Source: JACVRN01 sp036403815
GTDB lineage: Bacteria; Acidobacteriota; Blastocatellia; Pyrinomonadales; Pyrinomonadaceae
DNA length: 64,000 nucleotides
Direction of reading: 5' to 3'
Assembly: GCA_036403815.1 (NCBI GenBank)
Contig: DASWQH010000010.1
Coordinates: 1-64,000 of the forward strand
The translations under genes were made by a program, and so were the position numbers. Under the pieces are notes generated by a model. It was not told the DNA's origin. It searched no databases and was given only the letters and a program-made list of their open reading frames with translations. Shown piece after piece: positions 45,142 through 53,413 of the stretch. Position 1 is the first letter of the stretch, and the number at the start of each line of letters is the position of its first letter.

Positions 45142-45288
45142 TCGTGTGTAGTCTTGGAAAAAGTAGATGAATGCAACGACTAACGGCGTCCCGTATTGTC
45201 TTGCTTAAATCTAAAACCTCTCGATGACAGGGAGCGCCAGCCGACCGAAGTCTAAAATTTAGTAAGCACAATCATAACTGAGAGCCGC

Positions 45289-45424
45289 GAGGAAAGGCAA
45301 AATGAAAAAGGTAAAATGAAAAAGGGCGGACAAAGCTTTTAGCTTTGATTCTTTTATTCGATTCACGCCAAAGGCATGTTTTAATTTTTGCATTTTTAAT
45401 TTTTCCTTTTGCCTTCCTTCCTGC
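45289..45424. repeat. AT-rich imperfect palindrome upstream of the Mg-chelatase operon
   Basis: The left arm repeats GGCAAAATGAAAAAGGT, the right arm TTTTAATTTTTGCATTTT then CCTTTTGCCTTCC. The two arms pair across a loop of about 55 bases. It sits between the divergent resB and chelatase genes. Comparable word-repeat palindromes lie at 46932, 53292, 60331, 61486 and 62382. Confidence 0.55.
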
Positions 45425-45489
45425 TTTGCGGTTAAATTGAGGGCGCAATCTAGAATGCTTCCGGCACCTTTGGCCTTCCGGTTGATTTA

Positions 45490-47625
45490 ATGAAAACCGA
45501 CCGTATCTCCCAAAAACATCCTACACGTTTGAGGACTGAGCGCCCCGTCTATCCCTTTGCGGCGATTGTCGGGCAGGCGGAGATGAAGCTGGGGCTGCTC
45601 CTGAATGTGATTGACCCGTCGATTGGCGGCGTACTCATCATGGGTCATCGTGGCACCGGAAAATCCACAGCCGTGCGTGCCCTTGCAGACCTGCTGCCGC
45701 TTCATTGGCGCGTACACGGTTGCGCTTACGGCTGCGACCCTGAAGATGTTGAGAGCCTTTGCAACGATTGCGCGAAGCATTTCGAGAGCGGAGAGAAGCT
45801 CAAGCGCGAGCGTGCGCGGGTCTCGGTCGTTAATCTCCCGCTCGGCGCGACGGAAGACCGCATCTGCGGCACGCTCAATATCGAGCGCGCTCTGACGGAA
45901 GGCGTGAAGGCTTTTGAGCCGGGGCTGCTGGCGCGTGCCAATCGCGGCTTTCTATACATAGATGAAGTCAACCTGCTCGAAGATCATCTGGTTGACCTGC
46001 TTCTGGACACTGCGGCCACCGGACGCAACACAGTCGAGCGCGAAAGCATCTCGGTCGAGCATCCTGCGCGCTTTGTACTGGTCGGCTCAGGAAACCCCGA
46101 AGAAGGAGAGCTGCGCCCGCAGCTTCTTGACCGCTTTGGTCTGCATGTTGAAATCAAGACGATAGACAACCTGGACGAGCGGTTGATGATTATAGAGCGC
46201 CGCGACCTCTTCGAGCGCGATGCCCAGGGCTTTCGTGATGCCTGGGAAGATGAGCAGGACAAACTACGCCGCCGTATATTGCGTGCGCGCAAGAATGCTC
46301 TGGATGTAAAGATAGAGCGCGAGCTGTTGCGCCACATCGCAGAGCTTTGCCTGCGGCTCAAAGTGGACGGCCATCGTGGAGAGTTGACGATTGCGCGTGC
46401 CGCCCGCGCACTCACGGCTTTCGAGGGAAGACGCGTTGCGACCTATAGAGACATAGAGCGCGTCGCCGTTATGTCGCTTCGTCATCGCCTGCGCCGCGAT
46501 CCTTTGGATCAAACGCCCGGCGGCACCGCGCGCATAGAGCAATCTATGGAAGAGCTTTTCCCGCAGGGCGATGCTGAAGAACACACGAACGGAAAAAATA
46601 GGCGAGCTGATTTTGAGCCGGATGATTCTCATGGCGGAAGAGGCATGAGAGCAAGCGGTGCCAATCCAAACGGAAACGGCGACCGCCAGCAAAGAGACGA
46701 GACACAACAGAACGCGCAAATCGAACGCGGAGTTGAACTCCCTGAACCCGAACCATCTCAGCCGCAGCCAAATCCCTCTCGAACATCCTTTGCCCCCGTC
46801 TCGTCATCACGCCGTCAGGGTCACAAATCAAAAGCCTCTTACAGCGCACGGCGCGGACGATACGCGCGTGCCACAGCGCAACAATTTCCGGGCGCAAAGA
46901 TTGCGCTTGACGCGACGCTCAGAGTGATGATGGGTGTCAGGTGTCAGGTGTCAGGTGTCGGTAAAAACTTTTCTTCTCCGGCACCCGGCACCCGGCACCC
47001 GGCACCCGACGTTCTCCGTTACAAGCTCTACAAACGCAAGACTGGGACGCTCTTTATCTTCGCCATAGACACTTCGGGGAGCATGGCTTTGAATCGCATA
47101 CGGCAGGCGAAGGGGGCGCTCGCACAGCTGCTTGAGCGTTCTTACGTCCGCCGCGATCATGTAGCCCTGGTCAGCTTTCGTGGCGAAGGGGCTGAGATTC
47201 TGCTGCCGCCCAGCAGGAGCGCTGCGCGTGCGCGTCGTCTACTGGATGAGCTGCCCGTAGGCGGCGCAACCCCCCTGGCTGCCGGACTGACGGCCTCTTT
47301 GCGGTTGGCCGAGCGCGCTTCAAAATGGGGCGAGCGGCGGATCATTCTCTTTCTTTTTACGGATGGACGAGCCAACGTCTCCTTGAAGACAAACGCTCCC
47401 GCGGATAAGGCTCTGCGACGGCAAGCGGTACGCCGGGAAATTGAAAAGCTTGGGGCAGCGCTAAAGAGCGCGCACGTTCCCCTCGTGGTCGTTGATACAC
47501 AGAGCGGCTACACCTCAAACGGTGAAGGCCGTCAACTTGCCGCCGCGCTCTGCGGTCATTACATGTTGCTTCCAGGCAAAGGGAGAGAAATTGATTCATC
47601 GGCTCTTTCTTCATTGATTCAATGA
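45490..47625 (+). CDS. Fused magnesium-chelatase I-D subunit
   Basis: 711 residues. The first 350 are a complete BchI-type AAA+ domain: FAAIVGQAEMKLGLLLNVIDPSIGGVLIMGHRGTGKST (Walker A near 52-60), RGFLYIDEVNLLEDHLVDLLLD (Walker B) and LVGSGNPEEGELRPQLLDRFGL. An insert with four Cys (GCAYGCDPEDVESLCNDC) may bind metal. A Pro/Gln/Asn linker (about 350-500) contains an in-frame heptamer repeat. The end is a BchD-type vWA domain with MIDAS motif DTSGSM (about 526), GGATPLAAGL and FTDGRAN. In two-subunit enzymes I and D are separate; here one chain supplies ATPase and integrin-like functions that drive metal insertion by the H subunit. Fused forms are also known with cobaltochelatases, so the metal is decided by the neighbouring H genes, which look Mg-type. 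Confidence 0.88.
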   Translation: MKTDRISQKHPTRLRTERPVYPFAAIVGQAEMKLGLLLNVIDPSIGGVLIMGHRGTGKSTAVRALADLLPLHWRVHGCAYGCDPEDVESLCNDCAKHFESGEKLKRERARVSVVNLPLGATEDRICGTLNIERALTEGVKAFEPGLLARANRGFLYIDEVNLLEDHLVDLLLDTAATGRNTVERESISVEHPARFVLVGSGNPEEGELRPQLLDRFGLHVEIKTIDNLDERLMIIERRDLFERDAQGFRDAWEDEQDKLRRRILRARKNALDVKIERELLRHIAELCLRLKVDGHRGELTIARAARALTAFEGRRVATYRDIERVAVMSLRHRLRRDPLDQTPGGTARIEQSMEELFPQGDAEEHTNGKNRRADFEPDDSHGGRGMRASGANPNGNGDRQQRDETQQNAQIERGVELPEPEPSQPQPNPSRTSFAPVSSSRRQGHKSKASYSARRGRYARATAQQFPGAKIALDATLRVMMGVRCQVSGVGKNFSSPAPGTRHPAPDVLRYKLYKRKTGTLFIFAIDTSGSMALNRIRQAKGALAQLLERSYVRRDHVALVSFRGEGAEILLPPSRSAARARRLLDELPVGGATPLAAGLTASLRLAERASKWGERRIILFLFTDGRANVSLKTNAPADKALRRQAVRREIEKLGAALKSAHVPLVVVDTQSGYTSNGEGRQLAAALCGHYMLLPGKGREIDSSALSSLIQ
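46932..47008 (+). repeat. Heptamer-repeat palindrome inside the chelatase I-D gene
   Basis: About four tandem GGTGTCA words, a loop (GGTAAAAACTTTTCTTCTCC) and four GGCACCC words. The two arms pair with G-U wobbles into a 26-28 bp stem. The unit keeps the reading frame and lies in the poorly conserved linker between the AAA+ and vWA domains. Confidence 0.85.
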
Positions 47626-47651
47626 ACCGATGATTAAATGAAACAATCTTT

Positions 47652-49376
47652 ATGACTAGCGAAGACAGAGACCGACGCGTGCTGGCGCTCTACGAACAGG
47701 TGCTTGAGATAGAAGAGCGCCTGATTCCCACGGGGCTGCATGTTTTCGGCAGCGTGGACACAGAGCGCTCCATTGTAGACATGCTGCGAATGGTCGCATC
47801 CTTTGACCGACCGGAAGCGGGCGTGCGCGCTCTGACAGACCTCGCGGCTGAAGGACTGGGTTTTAGCGCTTACTCTACGCTCCTAAAAACGAGCAGCTCT
47901 AATGAAGCACGCTTACGCGAGCGTGAAGAGGTCGAAACGCACGTTCGTCGCGCCGTAGAGCTTTTTGTTAAAGAGGGAGCTGAACGGGCAGGGCGATTTT
48001 TGGAGACAAGCGCCCGCGTCCCCCTGGAAGAATCGCGCGCCTGTTTTCATCTGCTTGAAACAATCTGCGCGGAGTTGAAGACCAATCAGGAGATGGAGAG
48101 CCTTGTAAGGGCGCTGCGCGGCGAGTACATAGAGCCGGGGCCGGGCGCAGACATAGTGCAGAACCCCGCCATCCTGCCGACCGGGCGCAACACACACGCC
48201 GTCAACCCTTACACAGTGCCTTCGGAAGTTGCTACGACTCGTGCCGAAGCTACGGCTGACAATCTGCTGTCTAGACATCTTGCGGAGCATGGCCGCTACC
48301 CCCGCGCGATGGCGCTTGTGCTCTGGGGCCTGGACAACATCAAGACAGAGGGCGAGGGGGTGGCGCAAGCCCTGTGGCTGCTGGGCGTGCGCCCCAGGCG
48401 CGACTCTCTGAACCGCGCGACCGAAGTGGAAGTCATCCCGCTCGAAGAGTTGAAGCGACCGCGCATTGATGTAGTGATGACCGTGTCTGGAATCTTCCGC
48501 GACCTCTTCGGCGCGACGATTCTGCTGCTGGACAAAGCAGTGCGCCGCGTCGCCGCTCTGGATGAGCCGGTCGAGATGAACTATGTGCGCCGCCATGTGC
48601 TTGAGCAGATGAGCACCGAAGACAATTCATTTGACGAATCGGCTGTGCGCGTTTTTTCAAATGCTCCCGGCAACTACGGCACGAACGTCAACTTCATGGT
48701 GATGGATTCACAGTGGGAGACTGCCGATTCGCTCGGCGACCTCTTCGTCACGCGCAAGTGCTTCGCCTACGGGCGCGACTCAAAGGGGCGCAGTGTCGAA
48801 GGGCGCGAAGCGCGCAAGGCTATGGATAGAGCGCTCTCTAGAGTCGAAGCGACCTACCAGAATATAGATTCCTTCGAGATAGGCATCACGGACGTAGACC
48901 ATTACTTTGAGTACCTTGGCGGCGTCTCGAAGGCTGTGGAGAAAAGGGCACAGGCCAAGCCCGCCATCTATCTCGGCGACAATCTTTCGCGCGGGCAGCG
49001 CGTGCGCTCTCTGGAAGAGACGGTCAGGCTTGAGACACGCACCAAGACCCTGAATCCGAAATGGTATGAAGGGATGCTCAAGCACGGCTTTCGCGGCGTG
49101 GCCGAAATCGAAAATCACATCACGAATACCTTCGGCTGGAGCGCCACTGCCGATGCTGTTGACGACTGGGTCTACACGGAGGTCGCAAAAACTTACCTGC
49201 TAGACGATGCGATGCTCGAACGTCTGCGCCATCTCAATCCGCATTCTGCGCGCTCGCTCGTCGGACGCCTCCTCGAAGCAGAAGGGCGCGGATTCTGGAA
49301 AGCCGAGCAAGAGATGCTCGACCGCCTGCGCGAGATTTTCGGCGACCTCGAAGACCAGCTTGAAGGCGTCGCATGA
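47652..49376 (+). CDS. C-terminal half of magnesium-chelatase H subunit (split gene)
   Basis: 574 residues corresponding to the second half of BchH/ChlH. Phrases match family memory closely: YEQVLEIEERLIPTGLHVFG, NPAILPTGRNTHAVNPYTVPS, VLWGLDNIKTEGEGVAQALWLLGVRP, EELKRPRIDVVMTVSGIFRDLF, MNYVRRHVLEQ, ETVRLETRTKTLNPKWYEGML and the final GRGFWKAEQEMLDRLREIFGDLEDQLEGVA. The start lies in the linker region of ChlH. The stop overlaps the next ATG (ATGA), so this piece is made first and coupled to the N-terminal piece encoded downstream. Both pieces would have to assemble into one porphyrin-binding subunit. Confidence 0.92.
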   Translation: MTSEDRDRRVLALYEQVLEIEERLIPTGLHVFGSVDTERSIVDMLRMVASFDRPEAGVRALTDLAAEGLGFSAYSTLLKTSSSNEARLREREEVETHVRRAVELFVKEGAERAGRFLETSARVPLEESRACFHLLETICAELKTNQEMESLVRALRGEYIEPGPGADIVQNPAILPTGRNTHAVNPYTVPSEVATTRAEATADNLLSRHLAEHGRYPRAMALVLWGLDNIKTEGEGVAQALWLLGVRPRRDSLNRATEVEVIPLEELKRPRIDVVMTVSGIFRDLFGATILLLDKAVRRVAALDEPVEMNYVRRHVLEQMSTEDNSFDESAVRVFSNAPGNYGTNVNFMVMDSQWETADSLGDLFVTRKCFAYGRDSKGRSVEGREARKAMDRALSRVEATYQNIDSFEIGITDVDHYFEYLGGVSKAVEKRAQAKPAIYLGDNLSRGQRVRSLEETVRLETRTKTLNPKWYEGMLKHGFRGVAEIENHITNTFGWSATADAVDDWVYTEVAKTYLLDDAMLERLRHLNPHSARSLVGRLLEAEGRGFWKAEQEMLDRLREIFGDLEDQLEGVA

Positions 49377-51643
49377 ATTCAAAAAGAGAATTGAACATCA
49401 CAGTCTTCTATGTTGGCACGAGTCTTCTTGCGCCGCTCAGGCAGGCCGAGCGGGAGATTAATCGTGGCTACAAGCTAGACCTGCATGTTGCGGCGTATAA
49501 CTTTGGTGCGAGTTTGACGGAAGACGAGTGGCTGGATGTCGAGCGGGACATGAGCCGGGCAGATGTTATTTTCGTTATACATGTGATGGATGGCGAGAAC
49601 GCTTCAAGACTTCTTATTGAGCTTGAGAAATACAAGAAGCGCCCTGCTGCCGTCATTGTCATCAACTGTATGCCCGAACTGATGCGACGTACGAGGATGG
49701 GGCGTCTGGACTTCGGGCAGATGTTCAGGGTCGCCAATAATCAGGATAGTAATGATGGAAGTGTAGAGAGGCGAACGAGAGGTCTGGCGGCGAGAGTGGG
49801 CGCGTGGATGGGCGAACAGGCGCGTTCGCATGCTAAGAAGCGGTCGCGCGGTAGTCATACACAATATCTTAAGCTGGTTGATCGTCTGCCGGGTCTTTTA
49901 CGCTTAGTCCCGAATGCCGGGAAGCTGCGCGACATCAAACATTACCTGTATCTCTTCTGTTACTTCTTACAGCCGACGCCTTCCAATATTCGCTCTATGC
50001 TGCTCTACGCCCTCAAGCATTACGTGACGGACGCGCGGTTGCAGAGTATAGATATCAAAGTCCCTCCGCCGGAGACTGTCCCGTCAGTGGCGATTTATCA
50101 TCCGGACGCTCCAGCGCTTTTTGAATCCTTTGCGGCTTACAGAAAATGGTACGCGCGTCGCACGACGAAGAAAGATTCAAAGACGCTACAGCCTGAAGAG
50201 ACCATAGGCTTATTGCTCATGCGCCCGCAGATAGTGAGCGGCGCTCGCTCTCATTATGACCATCTAATTCGCGCCATCGAAGCAGAGGGGCTTGCAGTCA
50301 TCCCCGTCCTGTCAACGCTGATGGATAACCGCGAGGCGTGTGAAAAATATTTTGTAGAAGACGAGAAGGAGAAGGGAAAAGGAAGAAAGGAATCGGATGC
50401 AGGCTATGTAGATAATACTGCGAAGCGTGCGCGCGTGAGCCAGATAATTTCGCTGACGGGGTTTAGCTTCGTCGGCGGCCCGGCGATGAATGATAGCGAA
50501 GCGGCGGCGCGTTACCTGCGCGAGCTGAATCTTCCTTTGCGCTCCGTCGTCAGTCTGGACACGCAGACGATTGACACGTGGCGCGAATCCGGAGTCGGCC
50601 TGAATCCGGTACAGGCTGGAATGCAGGTCGCTATTCCTGAGCTGGACGGTGCGACAGAGCCTTTTGTGTTTGGTGGGATACCGGCGGGCGGGTGCGCGCC
50701 CGTGCCGCTCGAAGAGCGCTGCGAGAGGCTTGCGAAGCGCATACGGCGTTGGAATCGTTTGCAGCGTTCAGAGCGCGCGACGCTTCGGCTGGCAATGGTC
50801 GTTTATTGTTTCCCACCCAATAAGGGAAACATAGGCACGGCTGCCGAGCTGGATGTTTTCGAGAGCGTGTGGCAGATGCTAGGGCGCTTACGTCAGGAAG
50901 GCTACGCGGTCGAAGTCCCGACTTCTGCCGATGAGGTGCGCGAACGGCTTCTCGATGGCAACTCGGAAAGCTTCGGAGGATGCGCGAACGTTGCGTATCG
51001 CATGAGAGTGGACGAGTACATGCGGCTCTGTCCTCATGTAGAAGAGATAGAAAAGGAGTGGGGCGCTGCGCCGGGCGAGATCAATTCGTTCGGTGACCAG
51101 TTGTTGATTCAGGGCGCTCATTTCGGAAACGTCTTCGTCGGCGTGCAGCCCAGCTTCGGCTATGAGGGGGATCCGATGCGCCTGTTGATGGCGCAATCGG
51201 GAGCGCCGCATCACGGCTTCATGGCCTTTTACACCTACATGGAAAAAGTCTTTCGCGCCGATGCCCTCCTTCACATTGGCACACACGGCGCTATGGAATT
51301 CATGCCCGGCAAACAGGTGGGGCTGTCGGAGTCATGCTGGCCTGATCGTTTGACGAATGAGCTGCCCAATATATACATCTACAGCGTCAACAATCCGTCG
51401 GAAGGCACAATCGCCAAACGCCGCTCCTACGCAGAGCTTGTCTCCTACCTGACGCCGCCGATTGAGAACGCAGGACTCTACAAAGACCTCGCCGCGCTCA
51501 AAGAATTACTGACCGCCTATCGCTACACACAGGATGAGCAGGAGCGCGCGCAACTCTATACTTCCATAGAAGAAATAGCGGGCGGGCTGAGCTTTGCGCC
51601 TGAGAAGCAGTTTGAAAAATCAGCTTCATCTTCAGTCCCGTAG
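49373..51643 (+). CDS. N-terminal half of magnesium-chelatase H subunit (split gene)
   Basis: 756 residues. Starts with the DUF3479 domain that marks Mg-type H subunits (LNITVFYVGTSLLAPLRQAERE, ADVIFVIHVMDGENASRLLIELEKY) and continues through the first part of the CobN/Mg-chelatase region: GLLLMRPQIVSGARSHYDHLIRAIEAEGLAVIPVLSTLMDNR, GGIPAGGCAPVPLEERCERLAKRIRRWNRL, FPPNKGNIGTAAELDVFESVW, LHIGTHGAMEFMPGKQVGLSESCWPDRLTNELPNIYIYSVNNPSEGTIAKRRSYAELVSYLTPPIENAGLY. It ends where intact ChlH would run into LEIEERL-type sequence. Together the two pieces total 1330 residues, the normal ChlH length. The stop codon TAG lies inside the first unit of repeat family A, and the last residues (SASSSVP) come from repeat-adjacent DNA. 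Confidence 0.92.
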   Translation: MNSKRELNITVFYVGTSLLAPLRQAEREINRGYKLDLHVAAYNFGASLTEDEWLDVERDMSRADVIFVIHVMDGENASRLLIELEKYKKRPAAVIVINCMPELMRRTRMGRLDFGQMFRVANNQDSNDGSVERRTRGLAARVGAWMGEQARSHAKKRSRGSHTQYLKLVDRLPGLLRLVPNAGKLRDIKHYLYLFCYFLQPTPSNIRSMLLYALKHYVTDARLQSIDIKVPPPETVPSVAIYHPDAPALFESFAAYRKWYARRTTKKDSKTLQPEETIGLLLMRPQIVSGARSHYDHLIRAIEAEGLAVIPVLSTLMDNREACEKYFVEDEKEKGKGRKESDAGYVDNTAKRARVSQIISLTGFSFVGGPAMNDSEAAARYLRELNLPLRSVVSLDTQTIDTWRESGVGLNPVQAGMQVAIPELDGATEPFVFGGIPAGGCAPVPLEERCERLAKRIRRWNRLQRSERATLRLAMVVYCFPPNKGNIGTAAELDVFESVWQMLGRLRQEGYAVEVPTSADEVRERLLDGNSESFGGCANVAYRMRVDEYMRLCPHVEEIEKEWGAAPGEINSFGDQLLIQGAHFGNVFVGVQPSFGYEGDPMRLLMAQSGAPHHGFMAFYTYMEKVFRADALLHIGTHGAMEFMPGKQVGLSESCWPDRLTNELPNIYIYSVNNPSEGTIAKRRSYAELVSYLTPPIENAGLYKDLAALKELLTAYRYTQDEQERAQLYTSIEEIAGGLSFAPEKQFEKSASSSVP

Positions 51644-51820
51644 GGACGATTGATAATAGCCCAGCGCTTTAGCGCTGGGAATAAGTTGAAGAAAGTATTG
51701 AGTCCCGTAGGGACGATTGAAGCAAATGTTCAGTCGTCCCTACGGGACTCTACTCGTTTTCTCGGCAACGTATCCCCAGTGATAAATCACTGGGCTATTT
51801 TCAATCGTCCCTACGGGACT
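51633..51820. repeat. Palindromic repeat cluster, family A, second copy
   Basis: Same order as at 27867: AGTCCCGTAGGGACGA units in both orientations around TAGCCCAGCGC-GCGCTGGG and CCAGTGATAAATCACTGG stems. It overlaps the last ten bases of the H-subunit N-terminal gene and ends before the converging glutaredoxin gene. Confidence 0.82.
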
Positions 51821-51834
51821 TTTCAATCAGTTTT

Positions 51835-52098
51835 TTAAGAAGGGTTAGCGCTGCTCCGCAGGATTCTGCGTTTGAACTCGTCGGCGGTGAGGCGGTATTT
51901 GAAGGCTTTGTGGCCGTCGATGGTGATGACGGGAATCTCTAAATTGTAGCGCTCGTAGGCTTGCGCGTCCTGCTCTATATTGACCTCTTCAAAGGTATAC
52001 TCGTCCGGGATTCCGGCGGCGAGCATTTCGCCCTTAGCCTCTTCGCAGAGGTGACAGCCGGGCTTTGTGTAGAGCGTGACGTGTGGTTTGGTGGGCAT
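51835..52098 (-). CDS. Glutaredoxin-like protein
   Basis: 87 residues with the active site TKPGCHLCEEAKGEML, a CxxC like that of thioredoxin-fold glutaredoxin-family proteins. The cis-Pro loop is seen as IPVITIDGHKAFKY. The rest (TFEEVNIEQDAQAYERY) follows the usual small glutaredoxin pattern. It reduces disulfides in the cytoplasm. It lies alone, convergent to the Mg-chelatase genes and divergent from the bc-complex operon. Confidence 0.9.
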   Translation of the reverse strand: MPTKPHVTLYTKPGCHLCEEAKGEMLAAGIPDEYTFEEVNIEQDAQAYERYNLEIPVITIDGHKAFKYRLTADEFKRRILRSSANPS

Positions 52099-52430
52099 GG
52101 CCTAGCTAAAGCGCCGAGGGGAACAATCTGTTTAAAGGTCTGTGAAAGTGTGGCATTATGACCTCATCGTAAAAAATAAAACTTGCCTCAATTTTGCAAA
52201 AAGGAGTATAAATAGCAGCACCGAGCCATTATAATCATTTTTCGGGCGCGGCGCTCTTCATGACAATGCTTATCAACCAAGGGTCTTATCGCAGAGAGTA
52301 ATTCCTGTGCAGGGATTTCTATAATCTCTCTCTCGGTGTGCTCTTAAAGTCGCGGTCTATCACAGGGGTAGACCTCTGTGTAAACCGCCAGCCATTTCGC
52401 AAGGTTCGCCAGAAGGGAAGGAATTGCGGC
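52099..52430. other. Divergent promoter region before the bc-complex operon
   Basis: About 330 bases, AT-rich near 52160-52240, with no supported gene. A longer reading of the Rieske frame enters its end but lacks a ribosome site, so it is treated as upstream sequence. Confidence 0.4.
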
Positions 52431-53288
52431 GTGGAAGAGAACTCCAACCGATCACCCGAAGACACTGCGGATGCACCGCAGGCGGGCGAAAGTGTGAAAG
52501 AGAGTGCGCCAGCGAAGGCCGCTTCTCCCAAGCCTCCTGCGCCTGCGCCAGATGCCACGCAACCCGTAACGGATGCGGCTCAAGCGTCGCCGAAGCCTTC
52601 GCCTACAGGCGAGACGCCACCGGCCTCTGCAACGCCAGCGCCAAGACCGCCTGCCAGAGAAGTTCCGGCTGGTACGAAGCCCGCCGCGACCAAAGCGCCC
52701 GGCGCTGCCAAGGCCGGAGCAACTCCAACCACTACGGTCGCCAAGGGCGTTTCAAAGCCTGCTGCCAAGCCTGCGGTCGGCGCTGTTGTCGAAACCACAC
52801 CCGACCAGCCCGTGAACAAGATGAGGCGTCTCATCGTCTGGTCTTCAATCACAGGATTCCTTGTGACGAGCTTTCTGATGTTCGTGCGCTTCTTCCTGCC
52901 GCGCGCCATCTTCGAGCCTTCGACGGTTTTCCGCATAGGCTATCCTTCGGACTACGGCCTCGGCGTAGATACCAAGTGGCAGCAGCAGCATCGCATCTGG
53001 GTTGATAAAACATCGGACAGGCTTTTCGTCATCTACGCGCGCTGCACACACCTGGGCTGCACGCCCGACTGGAAGTCCAGCGAGAACAAGTTCAAGTGTC
53101 CCTGTCACGGCAGCGGCTACGACAGCGAAGGCATTAACTTTGAAGGCCCCGCGCCGAGACCTATGGATAGAGCGCACGTTTCACTCGACGCCGAAGGTCA
53201 GATAGTGGTGGACACTAACCGTCTTTACAAATGGCCCAAGGGGGAGACCGGCGAGTTTAACGAAGAAGGTTCGTACTTAAACCTGTAA
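52431..53288 (+). CDS. Rieske 2Fe-2S protein of the cytochrome bc complex
   Basis: 285 residues from the GTG at 52431, which has a GGAAGGAA site upstream; a longer frame upstream is unlikely. Residues 1-125 form a Pro/Ala/Thr-rich extension before the membrane anchor (RRLIVWSSITGFLVTSFLMFVRFFL, near 130-155). The Rieske fold has both cluster-binding loops, ARCTHLGCTPDW and CPCHGSGYDSEG, with FEGPAPRPMDRAHVSLDAEG closing. It oxidises quinol and passes electrons to the cytochrome c partner. First gene of the operon. Confidence 0.93.
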   Translation: MEENSNRSPEDTADAPQAGESVKESAPAKAASPKPPAPAPDATQPVTDAAQASPKPSPTGETPPASATPAPRPPAREVPAGTKPAATKAPGAAKAGATPTTTVAKGVSKPAAKPAVGAVVETTPDQPVNKMRRLIVWSSITGFLVTSFLMFVRFFLPRAIFEPSTVFRIGYPSDYGLGVDTKWQQQHRIWVDKTSDRLFVIYARCTHLGCTPDWKSSENKFKCPCHGSGYDSEGINFEGPAPRPMDRAHVSLDAEGQIVVDTNRLYKWPKGETGEFNEEGSYLNL

Positions 53289-53291
53289 GAC

Positions 53292-53397
53292 GATTTTGGA
53301 CTTTAGATTTTGGATTTCGGATTGGAGCGGCAACAAGTCTTGAATAGCTTCAATCCCGTGTTGTTAATCCAAATTCTAAAATCCAAAATCCAAAATT
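53292..53397. repeat. GATTTTG-word palindrome, copy 1
   Basis: The left arm repeats GATTTTGGA-type words and the right arm TCCAAAATC words. The loop contains GCAACAAGTC and TTGAATAGCTTCAATCC. Almost the same element is found at 62382 between coxB and coxA. It separates the Rieske and cytochrome b genes inside an operon. Confidence 0.85.
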
Positions 53398-53413
53398 GAA
53401 TCGGGGTGCGTTT

